Source: Candidatus Legionella polyplacis (GTDB taxonomy: Bacteria; Pseudomonadota; Gammaproteobacteria; Legionellales; Legionellaceae). From it: DNA of 64,000 nt. Positions 49,961 to 59,618 of the stretch are shown here, in pieces. The position numbers were made by a program, and so were the translations under genes. Position 1 is the stretch's first letter, and each line of letters starts with the position of its first letter. The notes beneath the pieces are model-generated. The model saw only the letters and a list, made by a program, of their open reading frames with translations. It had not been told where the DNA came from and made no database searches. The stretch spans positions 310,001 through 374,000 of the forward strand of contig NZ_CP021497.1 in assembly GCF_002776555.1 (NCBI RefSeq), written 5' to 3'.

Positions 49961-50283
49961 ATTGTTATTATTATTTGTTTTTTTTGAGTAAAATTTTTAT
50001 ATCGATGTTTATCGAATATTATGAAGTATATGTAAAATAAATTTTATAATATGTAAAATATGTATTGACTGAATTGTATATTTTGATATAGAAAAAAGCA
50101 AGGTAAAGTCTTTTAAAAAGAATAAGGTAATTGTATAAAAATGAAATATTTAATTAGTTTTTTAATAATTTTATGTAAATATAATTAGATTTTAATATAA
50201 TTTTAAAATTATTAGTTAATAAATTGCATTTTATTAATTATTTAAAATGGAATTAAGAAGTATTTTGCTTAATTATAAATTAA
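49961..50283. other. Gene-free spacer between adk and the exonuclease gene
   Basis: A 323-bp A/T-rich spacer between divergent genes. It contains a possible weak plus-strand promoter (TTGACT 50065-50070, 16 bp, TATAGA 50087-50092) about 190 bp before the next gene. No RNA gene or coding remnant is visible. Confidence 0.5.
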
Positions 50284-51057
50284 ATGAATATTATGGTTTT
50301 TGACATCGAAACTATTCCTGATATTGAATTGGGTAAAAAGATTTATAGTTTAAATAGTCTTTCAAATGAGGATGTGTTTTTAGCACTTTGTGCATTAAGG
50401 AAGGATAGTGTTGGACATAGTTTTTTTCCTCATTTTTTACAAAAAATTATTGTTATTTCTGTATTATTTAAGTATGATAATTATATTAAAGTATGGTCTT
50501 TAGGTTCTATACAATCTGGTGAGAAGGAATTATTAAAAAGATTTTTTTTTGGAATTGAAAAATATGTTCCTATTTTAGTTAGTTGGAATGGTTGTAGATT
50601 TGATTTACCAGTAATTCATTACCGTTCTTTGTTACATAAAGTTTCTTCTCGTGTTTATTGGGAAACAGGAAGTTGTAAAAAGGAATTTCGTTGGAATAAT
50701 TATTTAAATAGATTTCATTATCGACATATTGATTTAATGGATATATTATCTGCATATCAAAGTACAGCTTTTGCATCTTTAGATATTATTTCTTCTATGT
50801 TAGGGTTTCCTGGTAAAATTAACATGAGTGGAGAAAGAGTTTGGGATGTTTTTAATTCTGGTAATATCGAGGATATTAGAAATTATTGTGAAATTGATGT
50901 GTTAAATACATATTGTATTTATTTACGTTTTGAATTAATTCGTGGGTTTTTGACTGAAAATAAATATGAATATTTTATGAAGAATTTACTTTCTTATTTA
51001 AGAAAGGAAAAAAACAAAGAACATTTAAAAGATTTTTTGGATCTTATAAATTTTTAA
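50284..51057 (+). CDS. Predicted 3'-5' exonuclease, PolB-type (COG3298)
   Basis: A free-standing DEDDy exonuclease domain related to the proofreading domain of family B polymerases. Acidic residues lie in FDIET (Asp7, Glu9), in SWNGCRFDLPV and in the C-terminal Y-x3-D motif YCEIDVLNTY. Length is 257 residues, within the family's usual range. No polymerase domain is attached. Its physiological role in Gammaproteobacteria is not well established; its retention in a tiny genome suggests a repair or RNA/DNA trimming job (inference). Confidence 0.85.
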   Translation: MNIMVFDIETIPDIELGKKIYSLNSLSNEDVFLALCALRKDSVGHSFFPHFLQKIIVISVLFKYDNYIKVWSLGSIQSGEKELLKRFFFGIEKYVPILVSWNGCRFDLPVIHYRSLLHKVSSRVYWETGSCKKEFRWNNYLNRFHYRHIDLMDILSAYQSTAFASLDIISSMLGFPGKINMSGERVWDVFNSGNIEDIRNYCEIDVLNTYCIYLRFELIRGFLTENKYEYFMKNLLSYLRKEKNKEHLKDFLDLINF

Positions 51058-51100
51058 ATTAAAAAAATATAATATTAATGATTAATTAATTATATAATTA

Positions 51101-53113
51101 TTAATGTTTTTTATTAATCCAATAATTAATTATTTTATTTATTTCCTGATTACTAATGATAGGGCCATGTATTCTTGTAATTTTTTTTTGAGGAGATAAA
51201 TAGAGCATATCTCCTTTTCCTAATAGTTGTTCGGCTCCTTGTTGATCTAAAATAATATAAGAATCGATTTTTGAAGAGACTTGAAATGCGATGCGTGCTG
51301 GAATATTAGCTTTGATAATTCCTGTCAGTATATTTACTGATGGTCGTTGTGTGGATATTATAAAATGTATCCCAGATGCTCTAGATTTTTGTGTTATGTA
51401 TACAATTAGTGATTCTATATTTTTTTTTTCTGTTAAGATTATATCAGCTAATTCATCAATAATAATTATTATATATGGAAGATTGTTTTGTATATTTTGA
51501 TTGTTAATGAAATATTTATTTTTTTTTGAATTAAATTTTTTAATTTTAGAATTTTTTTTATTAAATTCTTCTATATTACGTACTTTTAAAGTATTCATTA
51601 AATAAAAACGTTTTTTCATTTCTTTAATGATCCAATTAAGGGTTGTTGGTATTGTTTTTGTGTCTGTGATTACTGGCATTAATAAATGTGGTATTTGATT
51701 ATATATAGATAATTCAATTATTTTAGGATCGATCATGATAAATTGAACTTGTTTAGGAGTGGATTTTAAAAGAATACTGAGAATCATAGAGTGTATATTC
51801 ATTGATTTTCCTGATCCTGTTGTTCCTGCAATTAAGATATGTGGCATTTCTTTTAAATCGATAGTGACAGGATTACCAATAGTATTTACTCCTAATCCTA
51901 AGGTAATAGGGGAATATGATTTTTGATACTCTTTGGAAGATAAGATATCAAAAAGTTTTATGGGATTTTGTATTTTATTTGGTAATTCTAATCCGATAGT
52001 GGTTTTTTCTGGAATAGATTCAATAATTTTTATTGAAGTGACTGACAATAATCTTGCTAAGTCTTTTGATAAAGATAGTATTGTTTTTATTTTTGTTCCA
52101 GAATGTAATTGAAGTTCAAATCTTGTGACAATTGGTCCATGTTGGATGTTAACTACGTTAGCTTTAATTCCAAATTGTGATAGGGTATTTTTAATTTTTT
52201 CTGCAATATATTTGTTGTTATTTTTTATATATTTATTTAAATTATTTTGTTTTTTATTTTTTATAAGAATGGTGTTAGGTAAATTTATTATTTTTCTTTT
52301 TGTATAATTTGTGTGGTGTTTTTTAAAAATTGTGTTTAATTTTAAATTATTATTATTATTATGTATTTTTATTGATTTGTTTTGTTTATGAATAAAATCA
52401 GTATTTTTGTTGCTAATGTTTTTTTTTATATATTTATCTTGCTTTTTTTTTTTAATAAAAAAAAATACTTTTATTTTTTTTAAAGTCCATTTTATTATTG
52501 CAAATAGGGTATATAGGATTTCTTTTATTAGATAAGTCCAAGAAATTTTAGTAATAAAATTTATACTAATCAGAAATATTGTTATAAGTATTAATGTTGT
52601 TCCTTCTTTGTTAAAAATAATTTCTAGATTATTTAAGATAAATTTTCCTAATATTCCATTTTTATGGTAAGTAAGATTATTATTTTGATTTTGAAAATTT
52701 AAATTTAATAGACTATTTCCACTAATTATAAATAAAAAGAATCCTATATTTTTTATATATATATCAGTATAATGAATTTTAATATTTTTATAATTATAAA
52801 TAAATAAATTGAATGTTATATACAATATCCAAATTGGGATAAAAAAAGAAAAACATCCAAAGAGATAATATAATATATTTGCTAGGAATAATCCTACAAT
52901 TCCACAGTAATTAGATATTTTTTTATAGTTTCCTTGATTAGGAATGTATTTTTTTATATTGTTATTAATATTATAAGAATATAAGGATATTAAAATAAAT
53001 ATTGATAACATCATAATTATAAGTAGGTAAGTTTCTTTTAAATATTTTTTTAAAATATTTCGTTTAAGATTTTTTTCAGTGTTGTTTAAAGAATGAGATT
53101 TATGTTTTTCCAT
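51101..53113 (-). CDS. ftsK: DNA translocase FtsK, lacking the gamma domain
   Basis: Septal DNA pump. The N-terminus has four membrane helices (about 30-50, 73-105, 123-140, 172-190), then a Lys/Asn-rich linker (about 215-300). The motor has Walker A GTTGSGKS and Walker B IIIIDELADI, and ends with GKGDMLYLSP and RIHGPIIS. It stops at 670 residues, where the winged-helix gamma domain that reads KOPS sites and activates XerCD would begin. The linker is far shorter than in E. coli (1329 residues in total). Confidence 0.95.
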   Translation of the reverse strand: MEKHKSHSLNNTEKNLKRNILKKYLKETYLLIIMMLSIFILISLYSYNINNNIKKYIPNQGNYKKISNYCGIVGLFLANILYYLFGCFSFFIPIWILYITFNLFIYNYKNIKIHYTDIYIKNIGFFLFIISGNSLLNLNFQNQNNNLTYHKNGILGKFILNNLEIIFNKEGTTLILITIFLISINFITKISWTYLIKEILYTLFAIIKWTLKKIKVFFFIKKKKQDKYIKKNISNKNTDFIHKQNKSIKIHNNNNNLKLNTIFKKHHTNYTKRKIINLPNTILIKNKKQNNLNKYIKNNNKYIAEKIKNTLSQFGIKANVVNIQHGPIVTRFELQLHSGTKIKTILSLSKDLARLLSVTSIKIIESIPEKTTIGLELPNKIQNPIKLFDILSSKEYQKSYSPITLGLGVNTIGNPVTIDLKEMPHILIAGTTGSGKSMNIHSMILSILLKSTPKQVQFIMIDPKIIELSIYNQIPHLLMPVITDTKTIPTTLNWIIKEMKKRFYLMNTLKVRNIEEFNKKNSKIKKFNSKKNKYFINNQNIQNNLPYIIIIIDELADIILTEKKNIESLIVYITQKSRASGIHFIISTQRPSVNILTGIIKANIPARIAFQVSSKIDSYIILDQQGAEQLLGKGDMLYLSPQKKITRIHGPIISNQEINKIINYWINKKH

Positions 53114-53203
53114 AATTGTAAATTATATAAAAAAATGATATATGTATTTATTATATTCTAAATAATATACTTATTTGTAATTTAATAAAAATATGAATTA
53201 ACT

Positions 53204-54208
53204 ATGAATAGTATTGTTAATAAATATTCATTAATGATAATTGGTTCAGGACCTGCTGGTTATACTGCAGCTATTTATGCTGCTCGTGCTAATTTAAATC
53301 CTATTATTATTGCAGGAGATCAACCAGGTGGTCAGTTAACTACTACAACTTCTGTTGATAATTGGCCTGGAAATATTAATAGATTTCATGGTCCAGAATT
53401 AATGAAGAATATAAAAGATCATGTATTACAGTTGAATGTAAATATTATTTATGATAGAGTCACTAATGTAAATTTAAGGAGTAGACCATTTTTTTTAAAA
53501 GGGGAAAGGAATATTTATTTTTGTGATGCTTTAATTATTGCTACAGGTTCTTCTCATAGATTTTTAGGCATAAGTTCAGAAAAAAAATATTTAGGACATG
53601 GAGTGTCTTTTTGTGCTACATGTGACGGATATTTTTTTCGTAATAAAAAAGTTTGTGTTATTGGAGGAGGAAATACAGCAGTGGAAGAAGCATTATATTT
53701 ATCAAATATTGTTGATCATGTAATTTTAGTTCATAGAAAGAATGTGTTACGTGCTGAACTTATTTTACAAGATAAGTTATTTAAAAAGGTTAATGATGGT
53801 AAAATAGAAATATTATGGAATCATATAGTAGTTGATATTTTAGGAGATGGATCTAAAGTTAATGGAATAACTGTACATGATTTAAATAATAAAAGTTCTA
53901 AATTTTTAGATGTTAGTGGTGTTTTTATTGCTATAGGTTTTGTACCAAATACTGATATATTCAAAGATCAGTTGTTAATTGATAAAGATGGATTTATTGT
54001 TGTTAATTTTTTTAGAACTGATAATATTAATCAATATATGAATAGTAATAATGTAATGGCTACGTCAACATCTATTTCTGGAGTATTTGCTTGTGGTGAT
54101 GTTATGGATCCTATTTATAGGCAAGCGATTACTGCTTCTGGATTTGGTTCTATGGCTGCGTTAGATGTGGAAAAGTATTTTAGTTTATATTTTTCAAAAA
54201 ATAGGTAA
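53204..54208 (+). CDS. trxB: Thioredoxin reductase
   Basis: NADPH-dependent FAD enzyme that reduces thioredoxin. FAD-binding IIGSGPAGYTAAIYAAR starts at residue 12. The redox pair is Cys137-Cys140 in FCATCDGYFF, NADPH binding is VIGGGNTAVEEALYLS, and the C-terminal FACGDVMDPIYRQAITASG contacts FAD. Length is 334 residues (321 in E. coli). Its likely partner is the thioredoxin encoded at 59619-59939. Confidence 0.97.
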   Translation: MNSIVNKYSLMIIGSGPAGYTAAIYAARANLNPIIIAGDQPGGQLTTTTSVDNWPGNINRFHGPELMKNIKDHVLQLNVNIIYDRVTNVNLRSRPFFLKGERNIYFCDALIIATGSSHRFLGISSEKKYLGHGVSFCATCDGYFFRNKKVCVIGGGNTAVEEALYLSNIVDHVILVHRKNVLRAELILQDKLFKKVNDGKIEILWNHIVVDILGDGSKVNGITVHDLNNKSSKFLDVSGVFIAIGFVPNTDIFKDQLLIDKDGFIVVNFFRTDNINQYMNSNNVMATSTSISGVFACGDVMDPIYRQAITASGFGSMAALDVEKYFSLYFSKNR

Positions 54209-54694
54209 TAGAATTTTATATGTTGTTTCAATAAAAGATTATAATATTTTTGTTATGAAAATTTTGTGTAGTTAGTATATTAATGTATATATTAATAATA
54301 ACTATTTTTCTAGATTGTTTTTTTTAGTTAGTTTGTTTTAAAATAAAGAATTTATTTTTATGTAATTAGATAATAATATTAAAGTTATACAAGTAAGTAT
54401 ATATGATGTAGTGATATTTTGTTTTGTATTCCATGCATTAAATTTTATGTAATTTATGTTTATTTTAATTTATATTAAGAAAAGTATAGATATATTTATT
54501 TTTAATAAAGATTTGGTATATATTGCTTTATATTATTAATCTTTTGAAAGATTAGTTTTTTAATAATTATTAATTATTTGTTTTATTTTATAGAATTATT
54601 TTAACATGTTTTATATAGGTATTTATATTAGTAGTTGATATGATTATTTAAAAGTTTGGTGGCTCAATGGTTCTTATGAAATTAGGTTACTTTT
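54209..54694. other. Gene-free spacer between trxB and the ABC permease gene
   Basis: This 486-bp T-rich spacer lies between two genes on the same strand. It holds a terminator-like hairpin at 54537-54561. I see no tRNA, coding remnant or known riboswitch. The final 140 bp must contain the leader of the ABC importer genes. Confidence 0.6.
54537..54561 (+). terminator. Intrinsic-terminator-like hairpin
   Basis: An 8-bp perfect stem TAATCTTT/AAAGATTA (54537-54544 with 54547-54554, 2-nt loop) is followed by G and six Ts (54556-54561). It lies about 330 bp after trxB and about 134 bp before the ABC permease start, so it could end a long trxB 3' tail, a small RNA, or attenuate the importer operon. 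Confidence 0.4.
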
Positions 54695-56449
54695 GTGCGT
54701 TATTATAATAATAATAGTGGTGGTTTTCGGTATATTTATAAAGAAAAAATTAAGAATTTTGTTAATTGTTCAGATTTATTGTTTTTTTTATTGTTTTTTT
54801 TGATTTGTTTTTTATTTATTATAGCCGGAAAGCAAATGGTATATCCTTATAAGATAGGTCAGAAATTGCCAATTTCTCTCTCTTTATTTAAGTTGCCATT
54901 ATATTCGTTGCGTACTGTATTGCGTATGTTTATTGCTTTAATATTATCAATTTTATTTACTTTTGTATTTGGAACTTTTGCAGCAAAAAGTAATAAAGCT
55001 GAAAAAATTATTATACCATTAATTGATATATTGCAATCGGTTCCTGTATTAAGTTTTGTATCTATTACTGTTAATAGTTTTGTTTATTTATTTCCAGGAT
55101 GTTTACTTGGTGCAGAATTTGCTTCTATTTTTGCGATTTTTACAGCTCAGGTTTGGAATATCGTTCTTGGTTTTTATCAATCATTAAGGTTGTTACCTAA
55201 TGATTTAAAAGAAGTAGCAGAAATTTTTCAACTTTCTGCTTGGCAAAAGTTTTGGAAAATAGAAGTTCCATTTTCTATTTCAAATTTGTTATGGAATATA
55301 ATGATTTCTATGTCATCCAGCTGGTTTTTTGTTGTAGTATCAGAAGCAATTTCTATTGCTCATTATAGTATTCATTTGCCTGGAATTGGTTCTTATATTG
55401 CATTAGCAATTGAATGTCGTGATTTGTTAGCTGTTTGTTATTCTATTTTTGCTATGGTTATTATTATTTTTCTTTGTGATCAAATTTTATTTAGACCGTT
55501 AATTGTTTGGTCAGAAAAATTTAAAATCAAACAATGTATTAATGAAGATGAGTATAAATCATGGTTAATTAATTTAATGAGAAGTGGTATCTTAATAAAG
55601 ATAATATATAAAAAAATATGTATATTTAAAGATCATTTTATTAATACTTATTGGATTAAGAAAGTATATATAAAAAAATTTAATTTTGTTAAGTTTTTAT
55701 ATTTAAAACAAATTAATTGGTTGTTAAATTTCTTTATTTTAATTTTTATAGGAACAATTATTTGGGTATTAATTAAATTTGTTTTGATGAAATTTAATTT
55801 AATAGAAATTTTTCATGTTTGTTTACTTGGAGCTATAACCAGTATTCGAGTTTTAGTTTTAATAGTAATAAGTTCTTTGATTTGGATACCTATTGGTGTT
55901 TATATTGGATTGAATCCAAAATTTTCTCAAAAAATTCAACCTGTTATTCAATTTGTTTCTTCTATTCCTGCAAATTTATTTTATCCATTGTTTGTTATTA
56001 TTATTGTTTATTTTCATTTAAATACTGAAATATTTTTAACTCCTTTAATGATTCTTGGAATGCAATGGTACATATTATTTAATGTTATTGCTGGGGCTAG
56101 TAATATTCCTAGTGATCTTCGTTTGGTTGCGGATAATTTTAATCTTACAGGTTGGAAATGGTGGAAACGTTTAGTGTTTCCTAGTATATTTCCATTTTAT
56201 ATTACTGGAGCTATAACTGCTTCTGGAGGAGCTTGGAATGCTAGCGTTGTTTCAGAATATGTAAGTTGGGGAAATATTGTCTTAAAGGCAAATGGATTAG
56301 GAGGATATATTCAGACGAATATAATAGATAATAATTTTTCTAAAGTTATTTTAGGGACGATTATAATGTGTATTTATGTTTTGATGTTTAATCATTTAAT
56401 TTGGAAACCACTTTATCGTTTAGCTAAAAATCGTTGTTGTTTATTTTAA
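54695..56449 (+). CDS. ABC importer permease, two fused permease domains
   Basis: A 584-residue membrane protein with two consecutive binding-protein-dependent transport domains of the nitrate/sulfonate/taurine type. Each has an EAA-like cytoplasmic loop: LKEVAEIFQLSAWQKFWKIEVP (about 170-190) and LRLVADNFNLTGWKWWKRLVFP (about 482-502). About 12 membrane helices are expected. The start is a GTG; no ATG gives a sensible N-terminus. It is followed 10 bp later by its ATPase. No substrate-binding protein gene is adjacent, so the substrate is unknown. Confidence 0.88.
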   Translation: MRYYNNNSGGFRYIYKEKIKNFVNCSDLLFFLLFFLICFLFIIAGKQMVYPYKIGQKLPISLSLFKLPLYSLRTVLRMFIALILSILFTFVFGTFAAKSNKAEKIIIPLIDILQSVPVLSFVSITVNSFVYLFPGCLLGAEFASIFAIFTAQVWNIVLGFYQSLRLLPNDLKEVAEIFQLSAWQKFWKIEVPFSISNLLWNIMISMSSSWFFVVVSEAISIAHYSIHLPGIGSYIALAIECRDLLAVCYSIFAMVIIIFLCDQILFRPLIVWSEKFKIKQCINEDEYKSWLINLMRSGILIKIIYKKICIFKDHFINTYWIKKVYIKKFNFVKFLYLKQINWLLNFFILIFIGTIIWVLIKFVLMKFNLIEIFHVCLLGAITSIRVLVLIVISSLIWIPIGVYIGLNPKFSQKIQPVIQFVSSIPANLFYPLFVIIIVYFHLNTEIFLTPLMILGMQWYILFNVIAGASNIPSDLRLVADNFNLTGWKWWKRLVFPSIFPFYITGAITASGGAWNASVVSEYVSWGNIVLKANGLGGYIQTNIIDNNFSKVILGTIIMCIYVLMFNHLIWKPLYRLAKNRCCLF

Positions 56450-56459
56450 ATAAAAGTAT

Positions 56460-57782
56460 ATGGCTCGTAATTCAGTATTGTCATCAAAAGTTATTATTTC
56501 TTTAGAGAAATGTTCTAAATTTTTTAAAAAAGGATTTAGGAAAGATTTATTGGTATTTGATGAAATAAGTTTTCAATTAAAAGATAAAGAAATTGTTACT
56601 ATTCTTGGAAAATCAGGATCTGGAAAATCTACTTTGTTACGTATTATTGCTGGTTTAATACCTCCTTCTTCAGGAAAAGTAATATATCGTGGAAAAGAAA
56701 TTTTTGGTCCAGTTCCTGGTATTGCTATGGTTTTTCAATCTTTTGCTTTAATGCCTTGGTTAACTGTTTTAGAAAATGTGGAATTAGGATTAGAGGCCCA
56801 AGGTGTTTCTAAAAAGGAAAGACGTATGCGTTCTATTGAAACTATTGATATTATTGGTTTAGATGGATTTGAATCAGCATTTCCAAAAGAATTGTCTGGA
56901 GGTATGTGTCAGAGAGTGGGATTAGCTAGGGCGTTAGTAGTTGATCCTGATGTTTTACTTATGGATGAGCCTTTTTCTGCTTTAGATGTTTTAACGGCAG
57001 AAAATTTAAAATCAGATTTATTAAGGTTATTGGAGCAGAAGAAAACTAATATAAATGCAATATTATTAGTTACTCATAATATTGAAGAAGCAGTTATGCT
57101 TTCTGATCGTATTATTATTTTTGGTAGTGACCCTGGATATATTTCAGCAGAAGTTGACGTTAATTTATTAAAGCCTAGAAATCCTAATAAGTCTGAATTT
57201 AGAGATTTTGTAGACCATGTTTATAGATTAATGACAACCGAACCTAGATATCAATCTAGGTGTACTAGAAATAAGAAACAGATTAATTTATGGTATCGTT
57301 TGCCAGATGTTGATCCGGCAGAATTATCTGGTTTAATTGAAACTATGAAGTTTTTTAAAGGTAATATTGAATTGTTGGATTTAGCAGACGAGTTAATGAT
57401 GGATATTGATGATTTATTTCCTATTTTAGAAAGTTTGACTATATTAGGATTTGCTGATGTATCTGATGGAAAAATTAAACTTAGTGTTTTGGGTATACAA
57501 TTTTCAAGTGCTGATTTGCAAGGTCGTAAACAAATATTTGCTTGTTGTTTGTTAGAAAAAATATTTTTAGCACGTTATATACGTTATATATTAGATCAAA
57601 AGTATGATCATCAAGTTTCAGAAGAATATTTTTTAAATAAACTTGAATATTATTTAGATGAAAAAGAATCTAAGAGAGTTTTACATACAATGATAGATTG
57701 GGCTAGATATGCTGAGATTTTTGCTTATGATTTTAATACAGGTATTTTGAGTTTAGAGAATCCTGGTATTAAGGAAAGATAA
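56460..57782 (+). CDS. ABC importer ATPase with C-terminal AAA-associated domain
   Basis: Nitrate/sulfonate-type ATPase. Walker A GKSGSGKST is near residues 53-61. VFQSFALMPWLTVLENV holds the Q-loop, LSGGMCQRVGLARAL the signature, LLMDEPFSALD Walker B and VTHNIEEAV the H-loop. After about residue 275 an extra domain of about 160 residues resembles the AAA-associated C-terminal domain found on some ATPases of this type. Length is 440 residues. It pairs with the fused permease 10 bp upstream. Confidence 0.88.
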   Translation: MARNSVLSSKVIISLEKCSKFFKKGFRKDLLVFDEISFQLKDKEIVTILGKSGSGKSTLLRIIAGLIPPSSGKVIYRGKEIFGPVPGIAMVFQSFALMPWLTVLENVELGLEAQGVSKKERRMRSIETIDIIGLDGFESAFPKELSGGMCQRVGLARALVVDPDVLLMDEPFSALDVLTAENLKSDLLRLLEQKKTNINAILLVTHNIEEAVMLSDRIIIFGSDPGYISAEVDVNLLKPRNPNKSEFRDFVDHVYRLMTTEPRYQSRCTRNKKQINLWYRLPDVDPAELSGLIETMKFFKGNIELLDLADELMMDIDDLFPILESLTILGFADVSDGKIKLSVLGIQFSSADLQGRKQIFACCLLEKIFLARYIRYILDQKYDHQVSEEYFLNKLEYYLDEKESKRVLHTMIDWARYAEIFAYDFNTGILSLENPGIKER

Positions 57783-57792
57783 ATTTTAATTA

Positions 57793-57825
57793 AAATATTT
57801 TATTTATTGTAAACATAAAATATTT
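57793..57825. terminator. A/T hairpin between convergent genes
   Basis: A perfect 11-bp inverted repeat (57793-57803 with 57815-57825, 11-nt loop) lies 10 bp after the ABC ATPase stop, between it and the convergent hydrolase gene. It could serve as a bidirectional terminator, but every base pair is A-T. Confidence 0.35.
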
Positions 57826-57898
57826 AGAATGTTAAGTAAATTTTATTTAATGTATGTATTAAATTAGCATTATATTGTTAAAGAGGTTTTAATAAATG

Positions 57899-58585
57899 TT
57901 ATTTATTTTTATGTACTTTGTAAAAAAGTTTTAAATAAATATTTTTAACTAATTCTTTTTTTAATTCAATTAATTTTTTATGAAAAAAATGTCCTGTTTT
58001 TTTAAATAAAATTATAGGTATAGGAGGAGAAAATTGTTGGGAAAATTGTTTGATTGTTGATATTGGTATTATATGATCTTGATTTCCTTGAAAAATTATC
58101 CATGATATTTTTTTAATATTTTTATTATAGTGAAAATGATAATGATTGATAGGTGGTGCTATGGTTATTAATAATGTATTTTCAAAATGTAAAGCTGTTC
58201 TATAGGCTACATAAGAACCAAAAGAAAATCCTGAAAACAAAAATTTAAATTTTTTATTTTTATTTTGCAATAGTTTTGTAAGAGATAGCATATCTTTTGT
58301 TTCTCCATATCCCTTATCATATTTTCCTTCTGATTTTCCTACTCCTCTAAAATTAAATGTTACACTAGGTATTCCTAAAATATTAAAAGAATTTGCTATG
58401 GTTGTAACAATTTTATTGTACATATTTCCTCCTTTTAATGGGTGAGGATGTCCTATTATTACAATATATTTTTTTTTATTTATTCTGTTAGGGATTTGTA
58501 TTATTCCCTCTAAATATCCTAAATTTCCTTTAAATATAAAAAAATGTTTTTTAATTGATTTTTTTTTTAATTTTTCGATAATCAT
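57899..58585 (-). CDS. Alpha/beta hydrolase (COG2945-like)
   Basis: A 228-residue serine hydrolase of unknown substrate. HPHPLKGGNMYNKIV and FNFRGVGKSEGKYDKGYGE are typical of this subfamily. The triad appears complete: Ser121 in SGFSFGSY, Asp in GNQDHIIP and His in KTGHFFHKK. There is no signal peptide, so it should be cytosolic. It stands alone on the minus strand between convergent and divergent neighbours. Confidence 0.85.
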   Translation of the reverse strand: MIIEKLKKKSIKKHFFIFKGNLGYLEGIIQIPNRINKKKYIVIIGHPHPLKGGNMYNKIVTTIANSFNILGIPSVTFNFRGVGKSEGKYDKGYGETKDMLSLTKLLQNKNKKFKFLFSGFSFGSYVAYRTALHFENTLLITIAPPINHYHFHYNKNIKKISWIIFQGNQDHIIPISTIKQFSQQFSPPIPIILFKKTGHFFHKKLIELKKELVKNIYLKLFYKVHKNK

Positions 58586-58740
58586 ATCTATATTTATAGG
58601 ATAAAGTTTTAGTTATTATTTTTAATAATTTTATTATATAGGTAAAATAAAATTTATTTTTTATTGTTGAATAGTTTTTTTTAAAAAAAATATATTATAT
58701 ATTATATAATAATTTATCTTTTATATTTTTTATAACTGAA

Positions 58741-59505
58741 ATGAAAGTTTTTTTTAAAGTTTTAGAATGGATAAAATTTCGTAGTTCTTTATCTTCTTGT
58801 AAATCTTTAGGTTTTATTCCTACAATGGGAAATTTGCATAATGGACATTTTTCTTTATTTAAAAAAAGTAAGGAAGAGAATGATTTTACTATTGTTAGTA
58901 TATTTGTAAATCCTATTCAATTTGAATCTAACGAAGAATATATAAGTTATCCTCGTACTTTAAAGAATGACTTGAGTAGTTTAATGGATTTAGAAATTGA
59001 TTTTTGTTTAGTTCCTAAAAATAATGAAATTTATTCTGATAAAGATTATTATAAAATACAAGAGAATTTTTTTTCAAAAATAATGGAGGGCTCAAGAAGA
59101 TCTAATTATATAACAGGTATGCTTACTATAGTTATGAAATTGTTAAATATAACAAAGCCAAATAAAATTTATTTTGGTGAGAAAGATTATCAACAATACA
59201 ATTTAGTATTGAATATGATTCATGCGTTTTTTATGAATATTGAAGTTAAAATGTGTCCTACGATTAGAGAAAAAAGTGGATTAGCTTATAGTTCTCGTAA
59301 TAATTTTTTAACTAAAGATGAACGATATAAAGCTGATTTATTTTCTTATATATTTTTGAATGAAAAAAATTTGGTAGATATTAGAAATAAACTTAATGAT
59401 AATGGAATACATGTAGAATATTTAGAAGAATATAATTTTAGGCGTTTTATAGCAGTTAAGATAGGAAAAGTATGTTTAATTGATAATTATTTAATAAACA
59501 AATGA
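58741..59505 (+). CDS. panC: Pantothenate synthetase
   Basis: Joins pantoate and beta-alanine with ATP to make pantothenate (vitamin B5). FIPTMGNLHNGHFSLF contains the nucleotide-binding HIGH-like motif, and SIFVNPIQF, YFGEKDYQQ and REKSGLAYSSRN are conserved. At 254 residues it is shorter than E. coli PanC (283), mainly in the C-terminal domain. panB is also present at the right edge, about 4 kb away. panD was not seen. Confidence 0.95.
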   Translation: MKVFFKVLEWIKFRSSLSSCKSLGFIPTMGNLHNGHFSLFKKSKEENDFTIVSIFVNPIQFESNEEYISYPRTLKNDLSSLMDLEIDFCLVPKNNEIYSDKDYYKIQENFFSKIMEGSRRSNYITGMLTIVMKLLNITKPNKIYFGEKDYQQYNLVLNMIHAFFMNIEVKMCPTIREKSGLAYSSRNNFLTKDERYKADLFSYIFLNEKNLVDIRNKLNDNGIHVEYLEEYNFRRFIAVKIGKVCLIDNYLINK

Positions 59506-59618
59506 TATATAGAATTATTTTAAAAATAAAATTTTTTTCTTTGTTTTTATAATTTAGTATTATATACTATTAAAATATATTTTTTTTATTTAATATAATG
59601 TGCAGCAATGGATATATT

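Noticed and set aside
50065..50092. Possible promoter before the exonuclease gene
   Set aside because: The -10 matches only 4 of 6 and it lies 190 bp upstream, so it is too weak to call.
54655..54692. tRNA-like GGTGGCTCAATGGTTC stretch
   Set aside because: No matching acceptor stem, anticodon arm or T-loop follows; it is just the leader before the GTG start.
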